Source of the DNA: Phosphoribacter sp037046615
Lineage (GTDB): Bacteria; Actinomycetota; Actinomycetes; Actinomycetales; Dermatophilaceae
Direction of reading: 5' to 3'
NCBI GenBank assembly: GCA_037046615.1
Contig: JBAOHD010000032.1
Location: 124,001-188,000 of the forward strand
DNA length: 64,000 bases
Below are positions 9,036 through 21,700 of this stretch, one piece after another. The position numbers and the translations under genes were made by a program. Numbering within the stretch: the stretch's first letter is position 1; each line of letters begins with the position of its first letter. The notes under the pieces were generated by a model, which was given only the letters and a program-made list of their open reading frames with translations, was not told the origin of the DNA and did not search any database.

Positions 9036-9656
9036 ATGGGTGATCAGGCACCGACCAAGCGCAGCCGCCGGGCGACCCGCGAGCGCTTGCTCGACGCCGC
9101 GAGTGAGGTCTTCGGAGACCAAGGGCTGGCTGCTTCGACGGTCGAAGAGGTATGCGAGCGAGCCGGATTCACGCGTGGGGCGTTCTACTCCAACTTCGCG
9201 TCAAAGGAAGAACTCCTCCTGGCTGTCCTCGATCGTGAGGAGGCCCGCGTGCTTGAGCGCCTCTCAGCCGCTGTCGCCGCCGCGCCCAAGGACGGCGACC
9301 TCGTGACCGTGGTCACCGAGCGGCTCTTCGAGCTGCAGCCCTTCGGTTCGGCCAACCACGGACTGCGGGCCGAGCTCTCGTTGCTGTCGATGCGCGATCC
9401 CCACCTGGCGGCCCCCTACCTCGCCGCGCGGGTCGCCTTCCGGGAGCGCTTCCGACCGTTTCTCGAACGTGCCCTCGACGGTGCCGGTCTCGCTCTCACT
9501 GTCGATGCCGACGATGCCCTGTCGACGATCGAAGGACTGTTTGAGTCGAGCGTGCGGGAGGCGATGATCACGGGGGCCGACCCCAACGCCGGCGACACCT
9601 TGGCCCGACGGATGCTGCCGACCCTCTTGCGGGCGATGACGCGCGCGGCGGAGTGA
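9036..9656 (+). CDS. TetR-family transcriptional regulator
   Basis: A 206-residue one-component repressor. The N-terminal HTH covers about residues 12-58: RERLLDAASEVFGDQGLAAS, then VEEVCERAGFTRGAFYSNF, the conserved recognition helix and its YxNF end. The rest is a divergent ligand-binding domain. ATG 9036 is chosen because AGGAGGGAGG stands directly before it; the longer reading from 8907 would cross the operator. The divergent YhgE/Pip and MMPL-ABC genes are its likely targets. Confidence 0.92.
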   Translation: MGDQAPTKRSRRATRERLLDAASEVFGDQGLAASTVEEVCERAGFTRGAFYSNFASKEELLLAVLDREEARVLERLSAAVAAAPKDGDLVTVVTERLFELQPFGSANHGLRAELSLLSMRDPHLAAPYLAARVAFRERFRPFLERALDGAGLALTVDADDALSTIEGLFESSVREAMITGADPNAGDTLARRMLPTLLRAMTRAAE

Positions 9657-10176
9657 GGCCCGGCGCGCTCGTGCGCGTCAGCAGCCGCCAGGGCGCCGTC
9701 GTCGTCGGAGCCGGCGCGAGTTCCTTGAAGGCGTCACCGATCACCAGGTCGACAGAAGCATCGGCGCGGGTGTCCTTGACCGGCACGGCACCAGGGACGA
9801 GCGCGACGACGAGCGCGGCCGACGTCTCGCCAGCCGGACCGAAGCGCACCTCCGCTGGCGCCGCGACGGCCTTCTTCATCGGGTCGTTGGAGACCGTGCC
9901 GATGACGAAGCCTCGGGCGGCCACCAGCTTGCTCGTCGCGCTGCCCAGGCCATTGCGCTTGGTGGCGTTGTAGACGTTGACGGTGACCTGGCTCGGGGCA
10001 ATGCCGCCGGTCGAGCACGTGGGTGTCGCCGTGGGGGATTTGGTGGGGGCCTGCCAGTAGGAAGCGGCGACGTAGAGGGTCGCGGCCAGCAGGGCGATGA
10101 CGACACCGATGGTGATCGCGGCGCGTCGATTGCGCCTGGACCGAGCGACGGACTCGGATTCGACGGTCAGGCTCAC
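9568..10176 (-). CDS. LytR C-terminal-domain (LytR_C) membrane-anchored protein
   Basis: A basic N-terminus (ARSRRNRRAA) precedes one membrane helix (ITIGVVIALLAATLYVAA, about residues 21-39). A LytR_C domain follows (about residues 60-150): VTVNVYNATKRNGLGSATSK, then ARGFVIGTVSNDP, ending LVIGDAF. The family is thought to bind cell-wall-linked partners outside the membrane; function is not settled. The last 35 residues are Arg/Pro-rich and run 89 bases into the convergent TetR gene. That suggests a frameshift near 9680 and a true stop nearer 9660. Confidence 0.75.
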   Translation of the reverse strand: MSLTVESESVARSRRNRRAAITIGVVIALLAATLYVAASYWQAPTKSPTATPTCSTGGIAPSQVTVNVYNATKRNGLGSATSKLVAARGFVIGTVSNDPMKKAVAAPAEVRFGPAGETSAALVVALVPGAVPVKDTRADASVDLVIGDAFKELAPAPTTTAPWRLLTRTSAPGLTPPRASSPARGSAASVGPRCRRRWGRPP

Positions 10177-10245
10177 AGTCGCCCTCCTCTTCCCATGGAG
10201 TTTCCCCGGGACGTTCTCCTGGACTCGATCACGACGGACGCTGAC

Positions 10246-10542
10246 TCAGTCAAGCACGAGGACGCGCGCGTGGAGGGTACCGCGTTGCTGCAGGGCGGCC
10301 CGCAAGGCGCGGTGCAGGCCCTGCTCGAGGTAGAGGTTGCCCTTCCACTGGACGACGTGAGCGAAGAGGTCGCCGTAAAAGGTCGAATCCTCGGCGAGAA
10401 GGTGGGCGAGGTCGAGGGTGCGCTTGGTCGTGATGAGCTCGGCCAGGCGGACCTGTCGCGGAGCGACCCCAGCCCAATCGCGCGTCGTCACCAGCCCATG
10501 GTCGGGGTACGGCCGATGCTCGCCGATGCCCTTGAAGATCAC
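10246..10542 (-). CDS. Conserved actinobacterial 98-residue protein (sometimes annotated VapB-like)
   Basis: Starts MIFKGIGEHRPYPDHGL and contains AEDSTFYGDLFAHVVQWKG and LHRALRAALQQR. This is a conserved actinobacterial family often found beside LytR_C genes. Public annotation sometimes names it a VapB-family antitoxin (from memory), but there is no PIN-domain partner next to it and no recognisable DNA-binding fold by eye. It lies 69 bases upstream of the LytR_C gene on the same strand and could share its transcript. I treat it as a conserved protein of unknown role. Confidence 0.7.
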   Translation of the reverse strand: MIFKGIGEHRPYPDHGLVTTRDWAGVAPRQVRLAELITTKRTLDLAHLLAEDSTFYGDLFAHVVQWKGNLYLEQGLHRALRAALQQRGTLHARVLVLD

Positions 10543-10603
10543 GGCTGCAGTCTATGCGGCGGCCTCACGCACGCACGCAGCCGCGCCAACTAGAGTGCGC
10601 TGC

Positions 10604-12261
<1,658 letters not shown>

Positions 12262-12268
12262 CCGGCGG

Positions 12269-13569
12269 TCACCCACCCGGCGCACGTCGGCCGACCAGAT
12301 GTCGGCCGACGAGGCCGGCCGCGATGACGGCCGCGCCGCCGCCGACTGACAGCGGCGGCACGGTGAAGGCCACCACGAGGCAGCCGACGAGTCCGGCCAC
12401 CTGGATGCTGCGCGGCCATCGTCGGTGCTGGTCGTCCTGGGTCCACGCTGCGGCGTTGGCGATGGCGTAGTAGAGCAGGACGCCGAAAGACGAGAACCCG
12501 ATGGCGTGCCTGAGGTCGGTGAGCGCGGTGAGGAGCACCACCGCTGCGGCAAGGGCGACCTGGGCGACGACTGGCACCGCCGACGTCGGGCTCACCGCAG
12601 CAAGCCGCCGCGGCAGATCGCCGGCGCGCGCCATGGCAAAGGTCGTGCGGCCGACCCCGGACAGCAGCCCGAGCAGTGACCCGACGCAGGCGATCGCCGC
12701 CCCGGCCCGGACCACCTGGGCCACCCATTCGAGCCCGACCGAGTGCGCGGCCGCCATGAGTGGCGTCGGGGTGCCGGCCATGATGGGCGCACCAAGAGTG
12801 GCTAAGAGCAGGAGGGCGAACGCGGCATACAGGGCAATGGCCACGAGCAGCGCCCGGGTGATCGCGCGGGGGATCGTGTGCTGCGGGTCGCGCACCTCCT
12901 CGCCGAGCGTCGCGATCCGCGCGTAGCCGGCGAACGCGAAGAAGAGCAGCCCCGCAGACTGGAGGATGCCGTATGCCGTGCCCGCCAGTCCGCGATCGTC
13001 GAACGCCGCGGCGAAGTCGGCGGCGGTGTCCGCGGCCGAGCGCCACTCCGTGGTGGCCTGAAGCGACGGCGAGCGACGCCACGAGCAGGGCCGCCAGGGT
13101 GAGCGTGAGCAGGACGCGGGCCAGGGCCGCGGTCTTCGTGATGCCGCGGGCGATGACCCAGGTGAGCACCACGACGAGGCCGATCGCCGTCGCCCGCGTG
13201 CCGGCGGTCTGGCTGCCGAAGGCGTAGGTCGCGGCGGTGAGGGCCATGGCCGAGCACGACGCGGTCTTGCCCACGATGAAGGCCCAGCCGGCAGCGAAAC
13301 CCCATCCGGGTCCGAGGCGCTCGCGGCCGTAGACGTAGGTGCCCCCGGACTCGGGGTATTGCGCGGCCAGCTGCGCCGACGAGGTGGCGTTGGCCCAGGC
13401 GACCCCTGCGGCGAGCGCGAGGCCGACGAGCAGCCAGGGCCCGGCGGCCTCGTGCCGCGGGGGTGAACGCGGCGAAGATCCCCGCCCCGATCATCGAGCC
13501 GAGACCGATGACGACGGCATCCGCGGTGCCCAGGCGACGAGCCAGGGGCGGGCCGCCTAGGCCCGTCAT
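12269..13569 (-). CDS. APC-family amino-acid permease, frameshifted
   Basis: Begins MTGLGGPPLARRLGTADAVV and continues IGLGSMIGAGIFAAFTP, the glycine-rich first helix of APC-superfamily amino-acid/cation symporters. Later segments (GKTASCSAMALTAATYAFG; DPQHTIPRAITRALLVAIAL; LPRRLAAVSPTSAVPVVAQ) are in order but in three frames, with breaks near 13455 and 13065. Both shifts have the sign of one extra base. After repair there would be about 12 membrane helices in some 430 residues. Substrate cannot be told. Its ATG overlaps the stop of the upstream Pr6Pr gene (ATGA), so they are coupled. Confidence 0.82.
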
Positions 13570-14274
13570 GGGCGGGTCTGACGCCTGCTGAGCAACCGAT
13601 CGAGACCGAGAAAGACGAAGGCCACGATGACGCCGAGGAGCAGGACGCTCCCGAGGTTGGTGAGGGCGGTCGACCACCCCAGCGCTTTGGCGTTGATGAA
13701 GTCGTAGGGATAGGTGCCGGTCGCTGCGCCCCTGGCGAGCATCCAGAGGATCCACGTCAGCGGCAGGAGGGTCGACAACAGCACTGTGCGCCAACAGAAT
13801 TCACGACGCGGCCCGACGACGAGCCAGACCACGATGGCGAGGATGGGGGTGACTTGGTGCAGCAGCGAGTTGGAGAGATTGTCGATGCCGCGCTGGACCG
13901 ACGTGGGGGCGAGCACCACGGCATACACGAGGCCGGTGATCGTGATCATCACGAGCGAGCTGAGCCGGATGACGTTGAGCACTCGGGGAGTGGGGCTCCC
14001 TGGCAGCTCGCCGGGCTCGCCGGGCAAGGAGCGTGGCGACGACCGCGACGGTGATGTTGGACCAGATCGTGAAGTAGGAGACCCAGTCGGCCAGTCGCTG
14101 CTGGATGGGGGTCGCGGCTCCCGCTGCATACCCGTAGCGCGACGGAGTCGTCACGATGTCGGAGTCGTAGAAGCCGGTGAGGTTGAGCGCGAGCGACACG
14201 GCGAGCCCGAGCCACGCCAAGCCTGCGGACGCGGCATACCACCAGAAGGATGTGGGGCGGGGCGGAGGAGTCAC
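13566..14274 (-). CDS. Pr6Pr-family membrane protein, one frameshift
   Basis: The N-terminal part from 14274 (PTSFWWYAASAGLAWLGLAV, then YFTIWSNITVAVVATLL) and the C-terminal part (ITGLVYAVVLAPTSVQRGID, LLHQVTPILAIVVWLVVGPR, TYPYDFINAKALG) together form a six-helix Pr6Pr (FAR-17a/AIG1-like) protein of about 235 residues. The join lies near 13998 in a G-rich run. The family includes eukaryotic lipid-ester hydrolases with Thr/His catalytic pairs, but bacterial members are uncharacterised. It is translationally coupled to the downstream permease. Confidence 0.8.
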
Positions 14275-14433
14275 GTGCTGACCTTAGGGGCACCCCGGTG
14301 TCTTGGGGAGTCATCCGGATCGAGGACGTGAGTGACTTGTGAGGCGCGTCCGGTCGGGCCCAGCAACGCGCATCGGGTGGAGAGTCGGGCACCCAAGCTG
14401 GTGCTCAGACTCTCCACCCGAGCGGCTGGAGCG

Positions 14434-14523
14434 TGGCGGAGGATGCGGGATTTGAACCCGCGAGGGGTTTCATCCCCAACACGATTTCCAATCGTGCGCA
14501 CTAGGCCACTATGCGAATCCTCC
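14434..14523 (-). tRNA. tRNA-Ser (GGA)
   Basis: A 90-base class II tRNA on the minus strand with encoded CCA (14434-14436). Acceptor strands GGAGGAT and ATCCTCC pair. The anticodon stem CACGA/TCGTG holds a seven-base loop with GGA. A variable arm and GGTTCAAATCC T-arm are present. It reads UCC and UCU. Confidence 0.95.
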
Positions 14524-14645
14524 GTGGGGGAGGCTACCGGAGCAGCCGCGGTCCGCGTCGAAATCCTGGCGGCGCCCGGGTGCTGGTCGGGGCATGCCCC
14601 CAGGGGAAGGGCCAGTGTCCTGGGCGGCCGGTGACCTATGATGGA

Positions 14646-14740
14646 GCCCGGCACCCCGCGTGGTGGTACCTCACTGAACTCCCCCAGGGCAGGAATGCAG
14701 CAAGGGCAGGTGGGCTCTTCCAGGTGCGCGGGGTGTCCTT
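14646..14740 (+). ncRNA. ffs: Bacterial small signal recognition particle RNA (4.5S)
   Basis: The apical part CCAGGGCAGGAATGCAGCAA (from about 14683) is the conserved SRP RNA hairpin with its GGAA-type loop and the symmetric internal loop that binds Ffh. Outer strands CGGCACCCCGCG and GCGCGGGGTGTC close a rod of about 95 bases. The RNA forms the SRP core with Ffh. In many actinobacteria ffs sits immediately before dnaX; here dnaX begins 13.3 kb further on. Confidence 0.93.
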
Positions 14741-14767
14741 GCATGTGCGTCGACGAGCGGCGAAGCG

Positions 14768-15459
14768 TCAGACCGCGTATGCCGTCCCGCCGCCCAGCCG
14801 GTAGCCGTAGCCCGGCACCGCCTCGCCAACCCGGGGCCCGCCCGCGGCGAGAATCTTGGTGCGAAGCCGACTGAGGTGGACCTCAAGGACGTGGTGGCTG
14901 CTGTGCCACGGGCCCCAGACTCGCTCGACGAGCTCGCTGCGGGAGACGACGCGATGGCGGCTGTCCGTCAGAGCGAGGAGGAGCTCGAACTCGATCCTCG
15001 TGAGGTGCAGCGGGCAGCCATCAACGTGTGCGCGGCGTTGATCGAGATCCATCGAAACATTCCCAAATGTCCGGATTGACACTTTATGCGGAGATTGATG
15101 GCTGCGGCGAATGAGGGCATTGACCCGCGCTGACAGCACTCGTCCGGAAATGTCCTGTGAGGCGTAGTCGTCGGCTCCGGACGCGAATGCGAGGACTTCG
15201 TCGACCTCGTCCCCGCCAGCTCTCCCGAGGACGAGGATTGGGGCGTCGGTCCCCGACCTGATCGTGCGGCACTCGTCGAGGCCGCCTCGGTCCGATGCCC
15301 GCCGGAATGAGCACAATCACGCACGGAGAGTGGGCTTTTGCTAGCGATACAGCCGCTCGCCCGTGGGGCGCGCGGTGCACGGTATGTGTGCTGCGCAGCG
15401 TCGGTGCTGACGGCGTGGGTCACCCGCTCGTCCGACGCCAGGAGGACAACTGTCGACAT
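14768..15459 (-). CDS. OmpR-type response regulator with atypical receiver domain, frameshifted
   Basis: About 230 residues after repair. From ATG 15459 the receiver begins MSTVVLLASDERVTHAVSTD; frame changes near 15375 and 15310 lead to CVIVLI, then DECRTIRSGTDAPILVLGRA and ASGADDY. The C-terminal winged helix is clear: HLTRIEFELLLALTDSRHRV, then VWGPWHSSHHVLEVHLSRLR and a PGYGYRL end. In the reconstructed receiver the phospho-acceptor Asp, the Thr/Ser and the Lys of active receivers all seem replaced, though one break falls near that site. No histidine kinase is nearby. It is divergent from the giant secreted-protein gene, a plausible target. Confidence 0.8.
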
Positions 15460-15719
15460 GAAAATTCAACTTCCGCGAGCCCGTCCCCCGAGGGTCATCA
15501 GGGGCACTGTAAGTGACGATCGGCGGAGATGTCAGCTATTCGGGAAAATCAGCTCTCCGGCTGTGTCCCCCTTTCCAGGGGCATCGACCAGACCGAGAGG
15601 TGAGAAATGCCGACTTCACGGCTCGTGAGGGTTTTGTGAGGACTATGGGAAGACCTGGTGAGGTTGTGGGACCACGCTGACCCCATGGGGGCGGGATGCC
15701 CCTGAGGGGATGACAAGGG
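15460..15719 (+). promoter_or_regulatory. Intergenic region before the giant secreted-protein gene
   Basis: This 260-base gap separates the response-regulator gene from the giant gene. It is less GC-rich than its surroundings. Direct repeats GTGAGG occur at about 15626, 15636 and 15658, spaced roughly 10 and 22 bases, in front of the gene. These could be regulator boxes for an OmpR-type protein, which often binds helical-turn-spaced direct repeats. A palindromic CCCCATGGGG lies at 15681-15690. No promoter is certain. Confidence 0.3.
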
Positions 15720-18700
15720 GTGCGAGGCATGACTCTCTCGTTGATGACGGCACGCATGGCTGGCTCAGGGCCGGTCTGGCGACGCTGGGTGCGCCTGATC
15801 GCAGCTGTCGCGGCCTTCGCCGTGGTGGCGCTCCTGGGCGCGGTCCAAACCGCTGCTGCGGCGGACGGGCCCCCGACCCTCACTTCCGATCAGGCCGACT
15901 ATCCACCCGGCGGCACTGTCGTGCTCTCAGGCACCCATTGGGCGCCCGGAGAGCAGGTCCACATCATCGTCAACGACGACGCCGGTCAGACGTGGTCGCT
16001 TGTCCAGCGGCGCCAACGGTGCCCCCGCCGACCCGGTCGCGGCCCTCGACGGCTCGATCACCTACACCTTCCAACTGCCGGCGTGGTTCGTCGCCACGTA
16101 TAGCGCAACAGCCACGGGCGCGAGCGGGACTGCGTCGGTCACCTTCACTGACTCTCCGGTCAAGGCATTCGATCAGTGCGCCAACAACATGGGCAGCGGC
16201 TATCCGGCGACGTCGGCCGACCCAGGGTGCCAGTGGATCAACGGCAACCTGCAACAGTCGAACTCGGTCTATAACGAGGGCGATTCGACTCCTCAGCGGT
16301 TGGCTCTGACCGGGCTCAGCACCGGTACAGACCTACACCCTGGTGTTCACCTACCAGACCAGCAAGGGCGGCCTGCACGCCTACGACTACCTCACGACCT
16401 ACAACGCCTCCGAGACCTGGATCAACGACCAGTGCCAGGGACTTGACCTCAATGTTCGATCGCCGGGGCGACGACCTACCCGATCCCGACGACCACTCCA
16501 CAGAGTGGTGGCGAAGTCTTCACAATGTATGGCGGCACGATGACCAACGCCGCCATCACCCCGCCGACCTCGTATGCCGGTGACACCATCGCCACGGTCA
16601 CGCTCACCTTTACCGCCACCGGAGCTGACTCGGTGCTGTGGTTCGGTGCGCACGTGGCTTCCCAGCTCGACTGGGGGACCGGCCAGGGTGCTGGCTCGAT
16701 CTCGGGCTCGCCCTACCACGTCAGCCTGGTGAGCCTCAAAGAGGGCAGCGGCAAGCCCGCCTCGCTCGGATCGATGGACAACCAGATGGCCTCCGGGGCC
16801 GTCCAGCACGCCGGCACCGTCAAGATCATCAAGGACGCCGTCCCCGACAGCGCCCAAGACTTCAGCTTCACCCTGTCCAGCGCCACGTCGTCGAAGACCT
16901 TCCCCCTCGACGACGACGCCGACCCGACGTTGTCCAACACCGCCACCTACAACGTGGCGCCCGGCACCTGGACGCTGACCGAGACCGCCACCCCCGGGTG
17001 GAATCTGTCCAATCTCACCTGCACCGGCGGCACCGCTGCGGTGAACGGCGGGACGGCGACCCTGACGGTGGTGTCCGACCAGAGCATCACCTGCACCTAC
17101 ACCAATAGGTTCGCCTACGCCGACCTCGTCGTCACGAAGACGGCCACCACGGCATACAACCGAGCGTGGACCTGGGCGATCACCAAGTCGGTAACCCCCG
17201 CGAGTCAGAACGTCGCGAGCGGCCAAACTGCCGATTTCACCTACACCGTCACAGCAGTCCCGACCGCCCAGGAATCCGGGTTCGTCACCTCCGGTGTCAT
17301 CTCCGTCCAGAACCCCAACCCCGTGCCCGTGCAAGGCGTCACTCTCGTCGACGCCATGACCGGAGGATCCTGCTCGATCACTGGCACGACCACCGGCTTC
17401 ACTGTCGCTGCCGGCGCCACGCTGACTTTCCCCTACACCTGCACCTTCGCGACCAAGCCGACTACCTCGGTCACCAACACGGCCACCGCCACCTGGACAA
17501 CCGGTATGCCGTACGGCACCTCTGGCACCGCGGCGGGCACCGCCTCGGCCGACTTCGCCGCGGCGAATGTCACGGTCACCGGGCAGACCATCACCGTCAC
17601 CGACGACAAGACCAACCCCGCCGCCCCGATCGTGCTTAGCACTGCCGACGCGACCATCCCGGCCAGCCAGGTCTTCACCTACACGCTGACCAAGACCGCG
17701 CCGGACGGTGGGTGCACGACCTTCACCAACACCGCCTGGCTCGGCACCGACGCGACAAACGGCGCGACCGCGACCGCCTCCCTCTGTGGTGGCTCGGCGC
17801 TCGAGGTCTCGAAGACCGCGGCGCCGTCCTTCACCCGCGATTGGACCTGGGAGGTCACCAAGGTCGCAGCAACATCGCGCGTCATCGCCGACCCCACCAC
17901 CGGCACGGCAACCGCGACCTACACGGTGACGGCCACGCCGACCAAGACCGACTCGGCCTGGACGGTGACCGGCACGATCACGCTGCGCAACCCCAACTCG
18001 GTCGCCATCACCGGCGTCACCGTCACCGACACCCTCCCGGGCGCGACCTGCACCCTCGGCACCGTGCCCTCGAGCATCGCGGCCGGCGCCACCGCTACGG
18101 TCGACTACACCTGCGCCTTCGGCAGCGACCCCGGCACCAGCACGCTGACCAACACGGTCACCGCGGGCTGGGTCGACAGTGGCTACGTCGCGGCAGGCTC
18201 GAACTCGGCGACCGCCACGACGACATTCGCGGGCCTGGCCCCGTCGGTCGAGCACGGCGCGAGCACCGAGGTCACCGATCCGGATGCCGACTCGGGCCTG
18301 CCCGCGACGGCCACCGCCCCCGCGGGCGGGAGCTACTCGGTCACGTCGACGTGGACGAACTCCAACCCCGGCACCTGCCAGACCTTCACCAACACGGCAT
18401 CAGTCACCGGTGACAGCGCCTCCGCCGACGTCGACGTATGCCGTGCGGCCGACCTCACGGTCACCAAGACCGCGTCCGGCCACTACGACACGACCTACGA
18501 CTGGGATATCGACAAGAAGCTCGGCGACGTGCCCGGGGTCGTCCCGTTCGGCTCGAGCGTCGACTTCCCCTACACCCTCACCATCACCAAGGCCGGCCAG
18601 ACCGACTCGGGCTGGCGCGTCACCGGCACGATCACGGTGAGCAACCCCAACACCTGGCAGCCCGTGACCCTCACCGGCGTGAGCGATGTCCTCTCGGTCG

Positions 18701-21700
18701 ACGGCGCGAGCTGTCTCGTCACCGGTGATCAGACCGCGTCGATCCCCGCCTTGGGATCGGCCGAGCTGACCTACACCTGCACGTATGCCGTGCGGCCCAC
18801 GGCATACGAGGGCAGCAACACCGCCACCGCGACGTGGGATGCCGCCGCGGCCCACACCGCAGCCGGCACCGCGACTGGGGGTGCGGCATACACCCTTGCC
18901 CTGGCGGGCCAGACCAACAAGACCGTCACCGTCACCGACACCCAGCACGAGTCGTGGACGCTGGACTGGGCGACGGCTGGGGCCTCGACCGACCTGACCT
19001 ACCCGATCACTCGGACGGCCCCGGAGGCCAGCTGCGCGACCTTCGACAACACCGCGGCCGTCGTCGGTGACAACGCCGTCGAGCTCGACAGCGACTCGGT
19101 GAGCCCAGGAGCTCTGTGGCGCTTCCCCCCTGACGGTCACCAAGACCGCTGTGGCGGGCTACACCCAGACCTACCCGTGGATGATCACCAAGTCGGTCGA
19201 CAAGAGCAGCATCGTGGTCGGCGAGGGTGGTGACACCCAGGTCAGATACACCGTCGATGTCACCCGGGGCACCCCGACCCCGACCGCATGGACGCTCTCA
19301 GGCGACATCACCGTGCACAACCCGAACACCTTCGAGTCGATCACGGCCACGGTGACCGACGCCGTTGACATTCCCGGACTGACCTGCACAGTCGCTGGAA
19401 GCGCGACGGTGACGATCCTGCCCGGCACAGACGCCAGGCTGCCCTACACGTGCACGGTCGCCGCGGGGGCCGACCCCGGCACCCTGTCCGGCACCAACAC
19501 GGCCACCGCGACCTGGGACGCCGCCGAGGCCCACACGGCCGTCGGCACCGCCACCGGTGCGGCGGGTGTCACCGGCACGCTGACCGGTTCGGTCGACGAG
19601 TCGATCACCGTGAGCGACCCGATGGCGCCCGGTGGTGTCGTGGGGACCTTCGGCGGCTCCGGCAGTGCGACCTACGACGTCACGCTGACCGGCACCGCCG
19701 GCCAGTGCCAGACGATCGACAACACCGCGACGATCAGCTCGACCGGTCAGTCGGACGCAGCAAGTGTGCAGCTGTGCATCGTCAAGGCGCCCACGGCGAC
19801 GAAGACCGCTGCCGGCACCTTCACCCGCACCTATGACTGGACGATCACCAAGTCGGCAGGCCGACACCCAGATCGAGACCGCACCCGACGGCTCCGCGAC
19901 CTTCACCTACACGGTGACGGCCACCCCTGGGACAACCACCGACTCCGGCTGGGCAATGTCGGGCACGGTCACCGTGACCAACCCCAACGCCTTCCCGGTG
20001 TCGGCCACCGTCACCGACCTGCCCTATGGCGCAGCGGCCTCATGCACCTACCCTGACGGGGCCACAGTGTCCGTCCCCGCGGGTGGCTCGATCGGCGTTG
20101 CCTACTCGTGCACCGGGATCGGTGCGCCCCCGGCCGTCGCCTCCAACACCGCCACCGTCGCCTGGACGGCCGAGCCGGTTGCGGGATCGGACGTGGTCAG
20201 CGGCACCACGTCGGCATCGGTCTCCCCGGTGACCTTCACCGAGACCAGCTCGATCGACAAGTCGATCGCGGTCTGGGACAACAAGACCGGCACCATCCCG
20301 GTGCAGATCGGCACGGCCGTCTGGGACGACCCGAGCACGCAGGCCATTACCTACTCGGTGACCAAGCCCGCGAGCGACACCACTGCCGGAAGCTGTCTTA
20401 GTTACGACAACACCGCGTCCTTCGCCACGGCAGCCAATGCCGACACGGCGACGGCCACCGTCGCGATGTGTGTCGGCGCCGACCTCACGGTCACCAAGAC
20501 CGCCGTGGGTAGCTACGACACGAGCTACACCTGGGCCATCGACAAGAGCGGTCGGTGACTTCCCGGCATCAGTCGCGGGCGGCACCGACGTGACGATCCC
20601 CTACACGGTGACCGCCACGAAGACCGACCAGACCGATTCGGGCTGGACCGTCACCGGCACGATCACGGTGACCAACCCCAACACATGGCAGTCCGTCACC
20701 CTCACCGGTGTCACCGATGCCCTGTCGGCGGCCGGGGCCACGTGCACGGTCACCGGTGAGACGACCGCAACCCTCGCGAAGTCGGGCGGCTCGGTCAAGC
20801 TCGACTACACCTGCACGTATGCCGCACAGCCGGCCTCCTACTCCGGCACCAACACGGCGACCGCGACCTGGGACCAGGCGGCGGCGCACACCGCCCACGG
20901 CTCCGCGTCGGGCACGACGGCATACACGCTGGATCTGGCCAAGGAGACGAACGACTCGGTGACCGTCACCGACACGGTGGGCGGGGTCACGACGACCCTC
21001 GGCACCGTCGCGATCGGCGAGTCTCCCAAGGACTTCACTGTATGGCAAGACCGTCACCGCCCCCACCGGGTCGTGCCTCACGATCGACAACACCGCGACG
21101 ATCAGCGAGACCGGCGCCACGGACACGGCCTCGGCCACGGTGTGCGGCTACGCAGCGGTGACGGCCAGCAAGTCGGCCACGGGTGCCTTCGCTCGCGACT
21201 GGGACTGGAGCATCGCCAAGGACGCCGACGGCGACCCAGCTCGTCGCCGACCCCGCGACCGGTGCGGCCACCGCGACCTACACGGTCAGCGTGACCCCGA
21301 GCAAGACTGACTCCAGCGCCGTGGTGTCCGGTTCGGTGACGGTGACCAACCCCAACGACGTCGCGATCACGGCCACCGTGACCGACGTGCTTGGAGACGC
21401 CACCTGCACCGTCACCCCGGGCACGATCGAGGTCCCGGCCAAGGGCTCGGCCAGCGTCAGCTATAGCTGCACGCTGACGTCGGTGCCGACCGGCGCGGTG
21501 ATCGAACACTGCGACGGTCACGTGGCCGGCTGTCTCCTACGTCCCGGCCGGCTCGCTCACCCCGAGCGCCACGGTCGACTTCGGCGCGGTCACCCCGTCC
21601 GAGACCAACGCCACGGTGACTTTCGCCGACCCCAACGCTCCGGCGGCGAGTTACGGCCCGTTCGCCGCTGCCGACGGGGCGCAGTCGGTGAGCTACGACC

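Noticed and set aside
10246..10542. Calling this gene a toxin-antitoxin antitoxin
   Set aside because: No toxin next to it and no visible antitoxin fold; recalled database naming is not enough.
16399..18255. 618-codon open frame antisense to the giant gene, and similar long antisense frames
   Set aside because: Highly Gly/Arg/Val-rich and low complexity, produced by the strong codon bias of the opposite strand; the sense strand has signal peptide and repeated domains.
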